From: Hydractinia symbiolongicarpus
Lineage: Eukaryota; Cnidaria; Hydrozoa; Anthoathecata; Hydractiniidae
DNA length: 64,000 bases
Direction: 5' to 3'
Assembly: GCF_029227915.1 (NCBI RefSeq)
Contig: NC_079877.1
Location: 17,534,851 to 17,598,850, forward strand
A model generated the notes under the pieces. That model saw nothing but the letters and a program-made list of their open reading frames with translations. It was not told where the DNA came from and searched no databases. Within the stretch, counting starts at the first letter, position 1, and the number at the start of each line of letters is the position of its first letter. The translations under genes and the position numbers were made by a program. Positions 37,549 to 51,300 of the stretch are shown in pieces.

Positions 37549-39167
37549 TTCTTTATTGTAGAGTTTTTACTTCATCGGAGGATTTTATAACGGTCAAAAA
37601 AACTAACGCAGTTCACCTCCTTACTGCGCATGCGTTGGTTTTTGATGATTATTAGTATTACTAGGGAATTCCCTTTCTACTCATTTTCTGTATACTTTGA
37701 TGTGCGCGTAGACTATTACGGAATTGCGCTAGAAATTTCTTGACTCATTTTTATTTACATTGAATATTAGGGACTAGGTATGGCACTGATTATTAGGAAA
37801 TAACCCTTGATAAGCACTGCAAGTTACCGGATGGGCAGTGATTTGGGATTTGTTGTGCTTGACTGTGGCGTGCGCGTGCACGTATGCGCGACTGCGCGAA
37901 TGATTTAAATGTTTGTATTGATACTATTGAATTCATTTTTATTGCAGCTTCAAAATTCACCTTTGAGTGGTGACCAAGTCGGTACTACGGACGCAATCCG
38001 TTAACTGATTATTTCGTCGCCAGTAAAAATACTTCTTTTGTTGTTAGATCAATATGTTAGTACCCCTAAAAAATACACAAGAAAAACAGTTTGTTACTCA
38101 TTTTAAATTTTTTAATGATTTGTTTAGAATATCATCTTTGGTAGTAGAATTCTGTATCTTAGGGATTGGCAGTATATTATGGAGGATTTCGTAAATGTTG
38201 GATGGAAGGAGTCGTAGTGGAGGAGACAAAAAAAATAGGTGAGTTTTTGTGCATTAACTAGAGTAAAGTTTTCGATCTTTTCCTACATGTAAGTAGGTGT
38301 CTGAAAAATTAACTTTATCTCTAGAATAGATGAAAGTGAATTTGGTATGGGGGTGAAGCAAGGAGGTTTAGGTGAAATTATTTAATTTTTTCAAAACATT
38401 TTAGTAGACATTCTGCTAAGTCAGTATATAAGAAAAAAAATCGTCATTTAGAGCTGTGTCATGGATTTTTCGGTAATAATCATGGATGTTAAAGCATTTA
38501 TGTTTTAGGACAAAGTCCATAGTCCATCATTATTTTAATAGTGTTTAAAAAAGGATGTCTTTATTTTTTGATAGGGTTTCTAACAAAACTTTGATGCCTT
38601 CATCATTGGGTATGTTGGTGTAGAGTGATACTGCTAAAATTACTTTACTAAAATGGCATTTGGAGGAAGAGGAGAAAGTTCTAGAATATTTCTGAGAAAG
38701 TGTCTTTTATGCAAAAGGCGTTAATTCACTTAAACCCGTAGTGCGAATTAAGGTTAAAAAATTTCAAACGCAAGTTTTCGGACAAAGGAAATTTTTAAAC
38801 AAGCGTTTGTCTAAAGTAAAAAAATAGAAAAATAGAAACACAACCTCGGTCTTACGCTTTTGCATCCAAATATGAAAAACTAATAATATATATAACAATA
38901 GTCATTTTTTGAGAAAAAATTATTACTAAGGCAACCTATTCTGGTCTGTAAAATACACCAGAGTAGTGTTTTTATTGGGTCTAGGGCTTAAATAGTTTCT
39001 GTTCATCACAACTACGACTGTGCTAAATTTCATGCTTGTTACTCAGTTTGAACAAAAATGTTATTTTTTGCACGATTTGACTACACTAGAGTCCACACAT
39101 TAATAATACAAAAACTAAGACAGAGAGACCATAATAATTAGTGTTAAAACAGATGGAGAGTGTTCCG
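37549..39167. other. Gene-free flank right of the viral block
   Basis: Contains the second TGCGCATGCGTTGG (37625-37638) and AT-rich sequence. A short open stretch at 38193-38240 ends in a good donor (AG/GTGAG) but nothing else supports an exon. No terminal inverted repeat matching the left side of the viral block was found. Confidence 0.4.
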
Positions 39168-40380
39168 GCGGGATGCGGGATGACCTATCGGGATGACATA
39201 TCGTGATGAGGGATGCGAGAAGCGGGGATGCGAGATGCGTGATGCAAAAAATTCATCGTAATAAAATACTGACTAAGCCGTTACCGAACATCGCGTAGAC
39301 ATTATAATAAACTAATTTTCTAAAAAGAATACAACAGTTAGAAATGCATGACTTGATTTTTTTTCGCTTGGTGAGCTTAATGTCATAAGAAACAATTTGT
39401 TTGACATTGAACTGTTATGTATCCTTTGGCGAGGTTGAGATATCCAAGCAACAAATATATGTGTAAATGCCTCCGATCTGAAAAAGTAGTGCTTTCGTGC
39501 TATACACTTTGAAAAGAAATCGAAATAGCTGATATTGCAGAAGCCAGTCGATGTGTGAGTGTTTATTTCATTTAGTAAGAAAAACGAAAATTTTCGTGAC
39601 TAAGAATTGCCCTTTTTTAAAAATAAAAACCAGGAGTAGAAACCAGATTTTCACAACATATAGCATAGAAGAGTAGAAACAACTCTGTCTCGTTCTTTCG
39701 TATCTAAACTCAACTATCCGCGCTACATACTACGGTCAACCGACCGAAATAATTAGGAAAATTAATCGACTGAAAACATGCGTGAATCATGCGCGAATAG
39801 TTTGCCAGTGTAGTGTGATTAAGACATTGTATGATTGCAAACTGTTATTCTTATCATTGTGAATATTTTTTTTGTATTGTGAAACTCGATTCTGGATTTT
39901 AAAGGAATTTCGATTATTCTTCTGGACACGATTTTGTAACTGGATTTTGGATTTTTGCTTGCTGGACAAGATTTTACACATTTTGAATTTTGAATATATC
40001 TGTTTTTGTTTATTATTTGTACTAATTGATACTAGCAAAAAGTAATCCCTTTTGAAGGATATCCTTTCTACCCACTGCACTGCACATTTAAAAATTTTCA
40101 AAGCAAAGTCGCCTTCCCTCTTATCCTTTGTTTTTTTTCATAATTCAGTTTTTTTTTAATTCTGTTATTTTTAATTCTGTTATTTTTCGTTATACTTTGT
40201 TAAGTCTGTGAAAAATAAACAAAAATGTTATTTATTCATTATCGAGTTTTTCGTGCGTTGAATATCCATGGTGAGAATAACATTGGCGCGGTCATTATTT
40301 TATTTCGATGATTTTTTTGCATCCCGCATCCCGCATCCTGCATCCCGTGTCCCGGTCAGCATCCCGCATCCCGCATCCCA
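39168..40380. mobile_element. Foldback element with GGGATGC-repeat ends
   Basis: Left arm 39168-39275 and right arm 40289-40380 are inverted: each has an outer stretch of imperfect GGGATGC 7-mers, then GATGCAAAAAA-TCATCG-AATAAAATA..GAC. About 1.2 kb in total, with an AT-rich middle and no recognisable transposase (one low-complexity open frame only). The minisatellite arms recall foldback-type transposons. Confidence 0.7.
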
Positions 40381-40482
40381 CTTTTCCGATATGCCTAATT
40401 ATCGGATGTAACTCAGCAAAACGGGAAATTTTTCAGAGACATCTCAGCATTTTATCCAAATGTGAGTAAACCGTTAAAAAGA

Positions 40483-42092
40483 GAAGATGCTTTATCCAAA
40501 ATGCGATTCCGTGGTTTTAAATTTAAATTATTATTAGAATTACGTCATTCAAATATGACGTATTGTTGCGTAATACCGAAATGCATTGGGTGCGCATTTA
40601 GCAGGAGTTCGCGGAAAAAGCCTGGCACACGCACGTGTTTTTGAGATTTTGTATACCGTTGAAGTTTTCAACTAAAATAAAAACTTTCGGACTGTAATCA
40701 TCGTTCAATAATGGAAATAAATAAAACGAATAATGAAAATCTAGATGGTAAGTTGTCAAAGTTTTTTTTATTATTCTTGGATATTATAAAGAAAAAATAA
40801 AAGCTAGAATTTAATCAAAATCGAAAATTTTTTTCCACTGGATACTTTGTAGATTGTAAAGAAAAACAGAAATATATATTCGAATCCATGGAAGATGTCG
40901 ATGTAGCAGTTAGAAATCTCGAGATAAAATCATTATCATTTCTCTCTGTTTATCAAAAAGATAAATCATTCGGAGTTGCTGGTGAGTTTTAAGTTATAAT
41001 AAAAAAGATTGATCTTTTGACCAAGAGAAACAAAAAGCAGTAGTCTTCTTTAAAAAAGAAAATCTTTGTGTGTGTTACCAACTTAATTTTTTAGATATTA
41101 ATTTAAAAAATCACAAGATTCTCTTCGAAGATATCAAGAACAAGGAATCACCCCAACAAATCCTTTGGTCCGGAACTCCTTTTGTGATTGTTGGAAAAAA
41201 ACCTTTTTGGTACGAAGTTCTGTCCCGGCTGATAACTACACGGTTTGTTTGGGTGACGAAAACAACTATGCGTCATGTAATTGCTTGGATTGGCGTAAAA
41301 CCTTGTTGCCCTGTAGCACATCCTATCCGTCATTAGTGGCAATGTCGCAGATGTATCCTGGAAATCTTTATCGTCGCGATACACTTTATCTCCTTTTTTT
41401 CATTTTGGATCATGAAGTTGTTAGCAAGGAGGTTACTTTAGAAGATAACCAAATGTAGAACGATTTTATTGACGTTAATGATGTCGAAACCGAGTCCGTT
41501 TTAATGGATTCTATTCCTAAAGTATGTTTTCCAAATAGGTTCAAGGCCTCGTCTTGCAGAGAAATTTAAACTAAATGAAGAGCTTGTCATTCATAGTGTA
41601 TGATAATGATGGACTAGACCACCTTCATGAAACCTTGACTCAGGCTTTAAATGATCTATCATTTCATGCTCCTAAGGAAGACAATTTGGTTGTGGAAAGA
41701 CCAAAAGTTATAGGATCAACATATTTAAGTAAAAAATTACAACCTCTCCCAAAACTAAAACCAAAAAAATCGACGTTTTCGGGAAGAGTCGGTTTGGCTG
41801 CTGAAAAAAAAAAGTTTTCATCCATAAGCAACATTTGTCTCTCAAAAAGAAGAAAACCATGTGACGTCTGTGGTTGAAGAGTTCCCTGAATACAATCCAT
41901 CTGTCATTACCAATGGAGCAGGAGCAGTTTAATGACGCTGCTGCTCAACTACCAATAAAATCTGGGTAAATCGGGGATCTGGGTAATAAGTGCGTCTAAA
42001 GGAAGCCATATTTAATGCCGAAGTATTTTAAGTAAGAGTTAATTTTAAAATTTTAAACCACGGAATGGCATTTTGGATAAAGCATCTTCCGT
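40483..42092 (+). mobile_element. DNA transposon relic with SWIM zinc finger
   Basis: Terminal inverted repeats of about 40 bp (40483-40524 and 42050-42092; core GATGCTTTATCCAAAATGC, ATTCCGTGGTTT) bound a 1.6-kb element. Inside, the frame at 41165-41458 has NNYASCNCLDWRKTLLPCS preceded by YTVCLGD, the C-x-C..C-x-H layout of a SWIM domain (final His now Ser-Thr-Ser), followed by GNLYRRDTLY. A later block (41575-41877) has LTQALNDLSFHAP and GRVGLAAEKKKFSS. A short MTYCCVIPKC start lies at 40549. SWIM fingers are common in MULE-type transposases; the catalytic domain is not visible, so it is a decayed or deleted copy. Confidence 0.65.
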
Positions 42093-42444
42093 TAAAAAGG
42101 GGGTGTGGACGCAAAATACTAGATTTCCTTCCAAGGCAATTTCATCTGGAAATCTCATGTCTCTGCACTTCTTAACTCATATTTTCTTTGTTCAGTCTTC
42201 AGTGTTTGACCAGCTTAAAAAACTCGGGAGTAGGATATTCCGCTAAAGAACTTAAGCCACTGGCAACTCCTTTATTCCCTGTGGTTGTACCGTGTAGCTG
42301 GCTATGTACCTTATATATAGATTAGCAGAAATTTTTGAAAAAAATTTAGCTAATATAGTAACTAAGCTCTCGTAATATACATATAATAATAGAGTAACAA
42401 TGTGTTCCAGGGTGTGTGAATGTATAGTTTACGTTAATGAAAAC

Positions 42445-43860
42445 ACATCTGTGACGATATTTCAAATGTATTTCACATCTTTATCAAGTCAGTAAAAAAT
42501 ATTTTACAAGTTCACGTTTATATAGGCTATGGGAATTACAATGAAAATTAATTACGCAAGGGTATATTCAAACTAAAGGGTGACAATTTCTATAAAATAG
42601 GTATGAATAATTAAAATAGTACTGGTGCGTAGTGCATATATAATTACAATTTTTAATAAAACTGTGAAAATATATACATATTTACAAAAGTTTTTTATAA
42701 AAGGACGTAAAGAATAATAAATGGAAAAGTTCTCTGCCCAGTCGAACTATTACAAATTCAATTACATTTTACTGACAGTTATAAATTAATGTATCCCGCC
42801 CCTTCTTAGTAATCAAAGTGGAGCCACTACATCACAAATACAAACAGTTGAATTAATTTAGGTATATACGGAACATAGGTACTCTTACAGATAAATAGAT
42901 CTGTTACAGTACCTATGTACTCTAACAAAAGTAAAACTAAACTGGAAAATCTCTCAGGAAAATTAACATAAAAGTAGGTTCTCCTACAATATGTTCAAAT
43001 CAATTAAGCTTGGTATAAACTACCTAAAAATTAGGGTGGAGACATAAGTACCAATTATCCGAAACAACCATGAAATAAAAAATAATAAATGCAATTAAAA
43101 AAAAATCATTTAAAAACAATACCAAACATAAACGATACACTGGACTGCACGTTAGTAATAATCATTCACATTTCGTTCGTTAAGACCGTAGGGTGCAAAA
43201 CTTTCAATCTTATGTTGCCAAAAGGACTCCTTGCGCCTCAATGAATCCACAGTGTCAGCTCGGTCAATAAGTGTAAATGACCAATCTTGGCAACCATTAT
43301 GACCATCTGAAGCAAAATAAGATTGTTGTGATACAGAAGAACCCGAACTATGCTTCTGAAAGCAACTCTTGTAATTATTAAAACAAAGGGGAAACTTGGT
43401 ACTTGCGCTACCTACATATTGTACATCGCAGGTTTTGCATTCTACCAAGTAAACAACCATTTCAGAGTTACAGTTTAGGTCCCCCTTCCTTATATCAAAT
43501 ATCTTGAACTTCCTTTTGTCACCAAAAGAAGTAGAGTTTATGTAGTTACATACATCACAGCGCTTAGCACCACATCTTCTGCACCCGTTGGCTTTCTCCC
43601 TTATCTCAGGTAACTTTGCCCGTACAAGAAAGTCTTGCAAACTTTTCCCCTTTTTAAACCCCACAATAAGTACATTGGGAAAAACTTTGTGATGTTTGTA
43701 AACTGTTTATCTGTTAGAGTACCTATGACGATATGTGTCTTTGACTGACGCAAAGCCACATTCTTAGCGAAATTTTTTCTTTCTAAAAAATAAAAAATAT
43801 ATTTAATCACTGTTTTAACATTCTCTTTGTCAAAAAACATCATTTGCTTCAGTAGAAATC
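42445..43860 (-). pseudogene. GIY-YIG domain relic of a Penelope-like element
   Basis: 43152-43664 on the minus strand encodes GKSLQDFLVRAKLPEIREKA, CRRCGAKRCDVCNYI, DLNCNSEMVVYLVECKTCDV then QYVGSAS, and a terminal QHKIESFAPYGLNERN. The zinc-knuckle Cys set followed by a VVYLVxCxxC..QYVG core is the GIY-YIG endonuclease module at the end of Penelope-like retroelement proteins. A frameshift near 43660 separates upstream LTDKQFTNITKFFP. The RT itself is not found. The 3' flank to 42445 contains a hammerhead-like fold (see findings). Confidence 0.65.
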
Positions 43861-44079
43861 TTTCTTACTTTGCTTCTTCTGTGTGCTTTTTTGCACACAC
43901 ATGCTTTTTTGCACACAAATGCAAACAAATTTAAGGTAATGTTGAACTTTTCTGTGATGGAGAACCATTGAAATGCGTGATGGAAAGATGAAATAATGTT
44001 CGTATCGTGATAAGTTGGTAAAACAGGGGTATTAATATTGTATAAATAAAAATCACTCCTATCATTATCGTAGGTCATG

Positions 44080-45394
44080 CGTTACAAAAGCTACTTATTT
44101 TCAAGTGGTTGTTTTAACAAATCTGTTTTAGAAACTGCGTTATCTGCATTGCATGCAGCCTAAACAGTAACAAAGATTAAAAGTAGCGCCAATGAGATGA
44201 TGTTAAGTAAATGGGCACATCTACCACTAAAAAAATCCTGCAGGTCCTTCTATCAAAAAAGCTTCTTTTTCGAAAAACAAAAAATAGAAACTGACGAGCG
44301 CTACAAAAAAAATCTGTGTATTGGAAATTGGTATAATGTTCTGCTATTTAATATAAAAATCTACAAAATATTATTTGGTTGTGTTGTGTGGATATAAGTA
44401 CAAATAATGAAATAAGAAGAAATGAGAATCTTCAACTGCGTTGACTAGCTAAAAAGGCATTTTTACGAATTGGCAATATTTTATGGAACTTTATTTCTTG
44501 GAGTTCTCTGTTAAAGGAACTATCTGTGAAGTGCGACGAACAAATATAAAAACTTTGATTCCTTGGTAGATTTGCATAACATCTGTTTTTTGAGCCTTTT
44601 TGTGTTTAAGTTCTTTTTTTTTCAAATACAGGATTCTGTGAAAACTAACTTCTTTGCATTCTCTGATCGATTGGTACATCCAAACACAGAACAACTAACC
44701 ATTTTTTAAAGATTTAAAGGTAGAGTACATACAAAAACCATCAATTTAAATGTTAACATGTATGTTCTTTGCCCCCGCTCAAACTTTCTGCGCAATGTGA
44801 CGTCATTATTTATAATCAGATCCCGTCTTAAATGAAATTGTGCCTGTCTGTTTTTTATGGGGAAAAAAATTTAGTATACGAAGGCTAGTAAAACAATTTT
44901 AAATAAGGAAAACAAGTAAAGTAAGTTTTTTTATTTCTTATGCTTTTCTGAGTACATATAAAAGAAAAAAGAAAAAAGTGATTTCTACTGGAGTTCCCCT
45001 TTAAGAAAAGAAAAATGTTTTTTTCCAAAAAAACAAACTTTTGTTATATTCACAACAAGTTTTATAAATACAAGTATAAAGAGGATTGTTTAAATCCGAA
45101 AAAAAGTTATAGTTAATGCAAATTGTCTTAATTTCTTCTCAAAAATTCATTTCTTTGTGTCATTCACCAAAATAAATTCCGCGTCAAAATAAACATTTTT
45201 TGTGTTTGCCAAATTAAATCGTTGCCAAATTTTATAAAATTTATTATTTACCAAATTAAATCTGTGCCAAATATTCCATTTTGGTCATTTGAAAAATCAA
45301 ATACTTGCCTAAATTTAACCACTTAAGGTATATCTAAAAAATGCTTATATAGATATTTTTATTTAGATTCAGATTTAAGATAGTAATTGCAGAA
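44080..45394. other. Intergenic region upstream of the calpain gene
   Basis: AT-rich, no gene recognised. It should hold the promoter and any 5' untranslated exon of the calpain gene, but no TATA or initiator could be singled out. Confidence 0.4.
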
Positions 45395-48300
45395 ATGGTC
45401 TATAAAAATTTTAAAAATCAAGATTTTAAAAGCTTAAGAGCAGAATGTGTAACCAATGGGAGACTGTTTGAAGACCCTGAGTTTCCAGCTACAAATAGCT
45501 CTTTATACTTCAGCAAGCAGCCACCCTTTACTGCTGAATGGAAGCGACCAAAGGTGCTTATTCTAATTATTGATACATTTTATGCCATTTAGAACTTTAC
45601 GTAATTTTACATAGTGCTGTAAAACTCCTCTCACAAACTGTATTTTGTAGGAAATATCTCCTGATGCCTCCATGTTTACAGAAGGCGCTAGTAGTGCTGA
45701 TGTGACACAAGGACGTGTGGGGAATTGCTGGTTTGTTGCTGCTGCTGCATCACTTGCTCTAGAAAAAGATCTATGGACTAAAGTATGTAGTGTCTTTTGG
45801 TGATATTTTTATTTAAAAGCTTTCCACAAAAAGTAATGCAAAGCTTATGCATACGGAAATGCATTCAGTTGATTCTTAGAATGTGTGCTACCCGTATTTA
45901 GATTTTCTTATAATTATGAAATACATGTTAGGTCATTCCAAATTATAAAAGTCAATTAATATCCCCAGAAAAGCCTGAAGACTATCAAGGTATCTTTCGC
46001 TTTCGTTTTTGGCGTTTTGGAGAATGGATAGAGGTTGTTGTGGATGATAGATTGCCAACAGTTAATGGGGAGTTAATTTATCTGAAATCTAAGGACAAAA
46101 ATGAATTTTGGAGTGCCTTGTTGGAAAAGGCCTATGCAAAGTATGTTAATTCTGTTAACAAGTTAATCAGCCATTATGTAAATATGATGGGTCTAAAAGT
46201 AGCTCTTCTTAATTTTTTTTTTTTTTTGTTAAAGATTGGCTGGGTCATATGAAGCTCTTGAGGCAGGTAACCCAGCAGATGCTCTTGTAGACTTTACAGG
46301 TGGTGTCAGTGAAACCATTGATTTGGTAAAAGGGAACTACATTAACGATTTAGAGAAAAGGAAATTGCTTCACCAAAAACTTGTGAAACTTATGGAGCGA
46401 AATGCTTTAAGCAGTGCTTCTATTAAGGTGAGATAAGCTTTTTAAAGTAATGTTAATTCCGATATATATCAGAACCAAATTTCAGTACAGATTACGGAAA
46501 ATAGTAAAGCACAGTTTCTTGTTAAGTGGTGTCATATGCAAAGAGTGAGCCAATGGCACACAGCTTTTGGATCTATGTACAGGACACTTTGATTACACTC
46601 ACATGGACAAGGGATGTACACATAAAATTTGGTACTTATACAGAAAAACCACCGGGTATGTATACAAAAGAGAACAACCTTGACGTTGTTTAGTGTTGTT
46701 CTCACAGGTAGCTTAGTTACCCTATAGCTACATTTAGGATTAAACTAGCATCTATTAGTTAATACTAAGTAAAATGGGTCAAGTTTGAATATTAAACTTT
46801 TTCGCTATAGCTATCTAGACTAAGTGTCTGTGAAAGAACAAGGATAAGGTTTTTTTTTAAATTGCAGTTTTAGGCCTTATAGCTACACATATTTGAGAAC
46901 ACTTGCAGGAAATTTCATTGTTTGTCAAGTATGGGTACTATGGAAGTTTTCCTTATAAAATAAAATCGGAAAAAATTTCATAAGTACTCCACTTTGCATT
47001 ATCTAAAATTAAAAATTTCCAAGATAACCCTTGCGATTTTGTGATTTATAATTTTTCAAATTTTTCCCTGACAATTTTTTAGGTTTAAACCAATGCCCCT
47101 TTTTGGGAAAATAAAAACAAATAAAAAGTAAAAATTTTTTAACAAATTAGTATATAATTTTTTTTAAACCAAGTAGTCCCTGCAGCCATTTTTGCTGTCA
47201 GTGGCATAAAAAAAACATGTTTTTTGTAACAAGTAAAAGTCTTATAAATTCAGTAAAAATTGAAATAATGACATGAAACTTGATATTATGTTTTGAGACC
47301 AGTAAGATGAAATAAAGCCAAAACAAAAAAATCACTACTATCATAGTTCCTGAGTTGCTGAATTTAGCTTTTTTTGGAGATGCCAATAAACTGTTTTCAT
47401 CAGGATATCAATTTTGACAAGATACATGTACAGAAAACATTAAAAGTAATTCTCAGGATTAAAATAAGTCAGACATATAAAATGTGTCCTAGGCTTAGGA
47501 CCAAATACTTTACCCCTCCCAAAGAAAATGGGAATGTGCTTCTAAAGCACCGTGCCAAATATTTAATCTAAATTTTATGCCTTACATTGATCTGCAACAT
47601 GGTTTACTTGCACTACAGGCTCAACCTGGTGCCACTCACAATTTAAATATCCACAGAAACGTTCGATAAAAGAAACTTGAACATTTGCAGAAATTTATTT
47701 ATGAAAAATAAGTTTCTGTTTTTTGTGACAACGTATTTGACCAACATACAATGTCTTGCATACTTTACTAACGATATACTTAAGTCTTGACTCTTCACTG
47801 TTATCAGAAGATGTAAAAGAAAATATGCAAAGGTCCAAAATAATTGACAGAATGCTTTAAAAAATCGTTAATGTAGCTAGCTACATAAACATAATGTATA
47901 TAGCTACTTGTTTATACTTTATTATTTATAACAATGGGCCTCTGGGATGGCATTCAAAATTACAAAATAAATACTATCCAGGTGTATCCATCCCTCATCA
48001 TCAAACATCGGAAAAGGGTTTCTGTTTTATTATTTTCGTTGCGGGGTCTTGTAAATTCAATTTAAAAAAATGTCCAAAACTTCCTCTTCTTTTACTTGCA
48101 CAACTTATGGTATTTCTTTGCATTTTCTTCAGTTTCAAGTCATGATTCCTTCCAACTGCAATGTTTAGGTGTGTCACTTTCAGAAACTCTTGGTAATTTT
48201 GAAAAAATGTTGTACTGCCTTATGATTCTGAGATTTTTGCTGCTGATATCAGCATGTTTTAGCCCTCGAGTGCCACCCTAAGTATATATAGGAAAAAATT

Positions 48301-51300
48301 ATCTTTAACATATTTAGATTACCTTTTTTAAATATACAATCGTTAAATGATCAAAAGCATGTATGTTCATATTGTGCTGATTAATGTAGCAAGTATGACT
48401 GTGCCATTTTTTCTTTTTATTTTAATTTTAAACTTAAAAGTAAATGTGCTTAAAAAAAGTTGAAAATGTTTTAGGTCACCAGCCGAGATGAAATGGAAAA
48501 GCAACTTGATACCGGTTTAATTAAAGGTCACGCCTATGGCATTAGTGCAGTCAAAAAGGTTAGTCTGTCTCTACACTTAATTTAGTGTTAGGAAAAGAGG
48601 AGATAGTTATACATTAAAGCTTGGTTTCCAATAGTACCATTAAAAAGCTAATGCAATTTTCGCGTTTTAACAACGCAGATTGGTACCACGATAAAAGCTG
48701 CCTAGTTTCTCCTAAATCTCGGATTCTACACTAGCACAGAAATTGTTGTTGTGTGTAGGCTTTAATTTTAGAGTTATCAGAATGATTTTATCAAATCCAA
48801 AAATATTAGTATAAATTATAGCGTCCCTCTATCTACCTATTAGCAGAAAAGGTAGGGACACATTAATGTATATATAGAAAGATTATCAACTAGTTCCAGT
48901 TAGTACAAATGTCTTTCGCGTACAAATGTCTTTCGCGTACAAAAGTGTTTCGCATACAAATGTGTTTTGCGATAAATTAGTAAAATTCAAGCAGATTTGT
49001 TTAAGCGATAACACGATAACGCTAAAATAAATTATGCAAAGAACTTTTCTCTGTAGTGGAAAATATAGTTTTGTGCTTGAAGAAAGTTTGATGTGTTACT
49101 TTAAATTCGCAAGGGGTCTATAGTTTTAAAGCGCAAGGACCTAAATATTAGTAAATAGTAAATTAAATAAATGATAAAAAATATAATATGTAAATGAAAT
49201 GTTTCCTGTGTTATTAAAGTTAAGTAACATAATGTGAGGAGAGTGGACCATACCATTTTAAAAACCACTTACTAAACCCTTTTAAATGAATTATTCTTGA
49301 CAAAAGAATTTGTGTTGCATTTAATTAATTAACAGTAATATAGCAAGTAAAGTTTACCTCTTTATAACCTTTTTTTTGAGCTTCATCCAGTGTTAAAAGT
49401 AGTTTTTTGATAGTGATTTTCAATATTTCACATCTACAGGGGAGTCCAAGAAGTTGACTTTTGTATATTTTAGTTTGTAAAGCCTAATAGGTGTCAAAAC
49501 ACCAATAAAGTAGATGCAGAAGCAGATGCATGCTTATGTTAGCATGACGGAAGCAAGCGTTAAAGCAAGAATATAAAAAGAAAATTGGTATTCTTACTTC
49601 TTTGCTGTATCTGCTTTACGCTTGCTTCATAATTTTCGTGGTGTAAACAGGTAATGGAAGTTACGCAGTAAAGCAAATCTCTTGCTCTGAATAGTCGATA
49701 ATTGAAGATTGCTTGATTTTCGGGTATACCTCCATCGCTGACGAGATAGGTATTCTGCCAAAAGTTAGTCTTTCATTTCATTATTTCAGGTTCTGGTGTT
49801 CTAGTAAATTTATTTGGTTTTGAAAAAATGCACGGCCCATCTATTAATTTAAGAAAACACCAGTATCATTGTTGATCCATAACTGCCAACAAGCGTAAAG
49901 ATATATCTTGCGTCGCATATGGCCATCAATACAGTGCTGAAATACAATAGTGCGAAAGGTTTCTAATCTTTTCAAAATCGTCAGCAATTCTTTTCCAGTC
50001 ATCTGGATGCTTTGGTACACATTAATACTGATCATTTGAAACGTCCCATATAGCGATACATGTTTCTTTTATAATACTGCAGATAGTAGATCGACCAATT
50101 CGGTAAAAAAAGATAGCGACTGATGACTGTTTACCAGAAGCAAAATAATGAATTGTTCAGGATAATCGTTCAGGAGGAGAAATAGTTTTTCTGAGTCGAG
50201 CGTCCTCCTTTGCTATCGATAAACCAATAAAATTTTAAGGTACTAGAGAGACTCTAGCGGCATTCGAAGATGCCTGCCAAAATTTATATTAACTTATTTT
50301 TAAATTTTTTTATGCTAAAAAAATATATAACATTTTAACTTGAAATAAGATTCTGGCTCCAACAATGTCTCTTGAACCAACGTAGGTTAAGCACCACGTT
50401 GTTCACGATGCTTACAAATAGCGCGAACCTATACTTTCTTGAAGTTTTTTCTCGTCGCTTGTGCCGTTTTTTTTTAACAACAGATATCCCAAAATCGCAA
50501 TTCATCCATGTTTACTATTAGAATGCACATGATCTTCTTGCGCTAGTGGGAGCTACTTGCTTCCCCTTTTGCTTCACGGTAACTGTACAGGCTTACGTCA
50601 CTTGCTTTTGCATCTGCTTTATACGTGTGACACAGGCTTAAAATGCAACATTGCTACGAACTTGAAAACTACATTTAAGTATGATGTCAATAAACACTGT
50701 GAATTCACATTTTTACAGTGATGTAAATGTATCTTTCAGTCCCGATTATTTCGTGGTTTGTTCCTTTTACAGTTTTTTTTAAATTGTTCAACTAGATTCC
50801 ATTAAGTGAAGGATTTTTCTCAAGTTTTAATGCTGAGAAGTTGTTTTTGGTCAAGTTAAGAAATCCATGGGGAGAAAAAGAATGGAATGGTCCCTGGTCT
50901 GATGGGTGAGTGGTAGTTAGAATACTTTTTTTAATTTCTTTTCCAAGAGTAAACGAGAAAACCTTTATGGTTTTAACACTCATTCCAAGTAGAGTTTGGA
51001 TTTTCACAAAGCAATATACAAGTCAACTGTGGCAGTTTTTCTCGAATTCGTAAATCTAAATACATTTCTTTAACTTCCATAAAAAAACTTTTAAATACTG
51101 TCGTCCAACAGATGTGCAGGAAATGTCTTGTTTAGTATATCACAGCAGGTACAATCTATCAACTCGTAAAATATTGTTGTCGGGTGTGATAATTATACTA
51201 GTATATAGTTGCAACTACTTGCCGGCCCTTGTTTACCGTGATATGACAGTTGTTCTTTCAAAGCTGATACATATGCATCCCGTGTTTTTACAAAGCGATG

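Noticed and set aside
38193-38240. Possible first exon ending in a good donor site
   Set aside because: Only 15 codons, no matching acceptor with coding sequence downstream.
39787-40101. 104-aa Lys/Asn/Gln-rich ORF
   Set aside because: Low-complexity translation of AT-rich sequence inside the foldback element.
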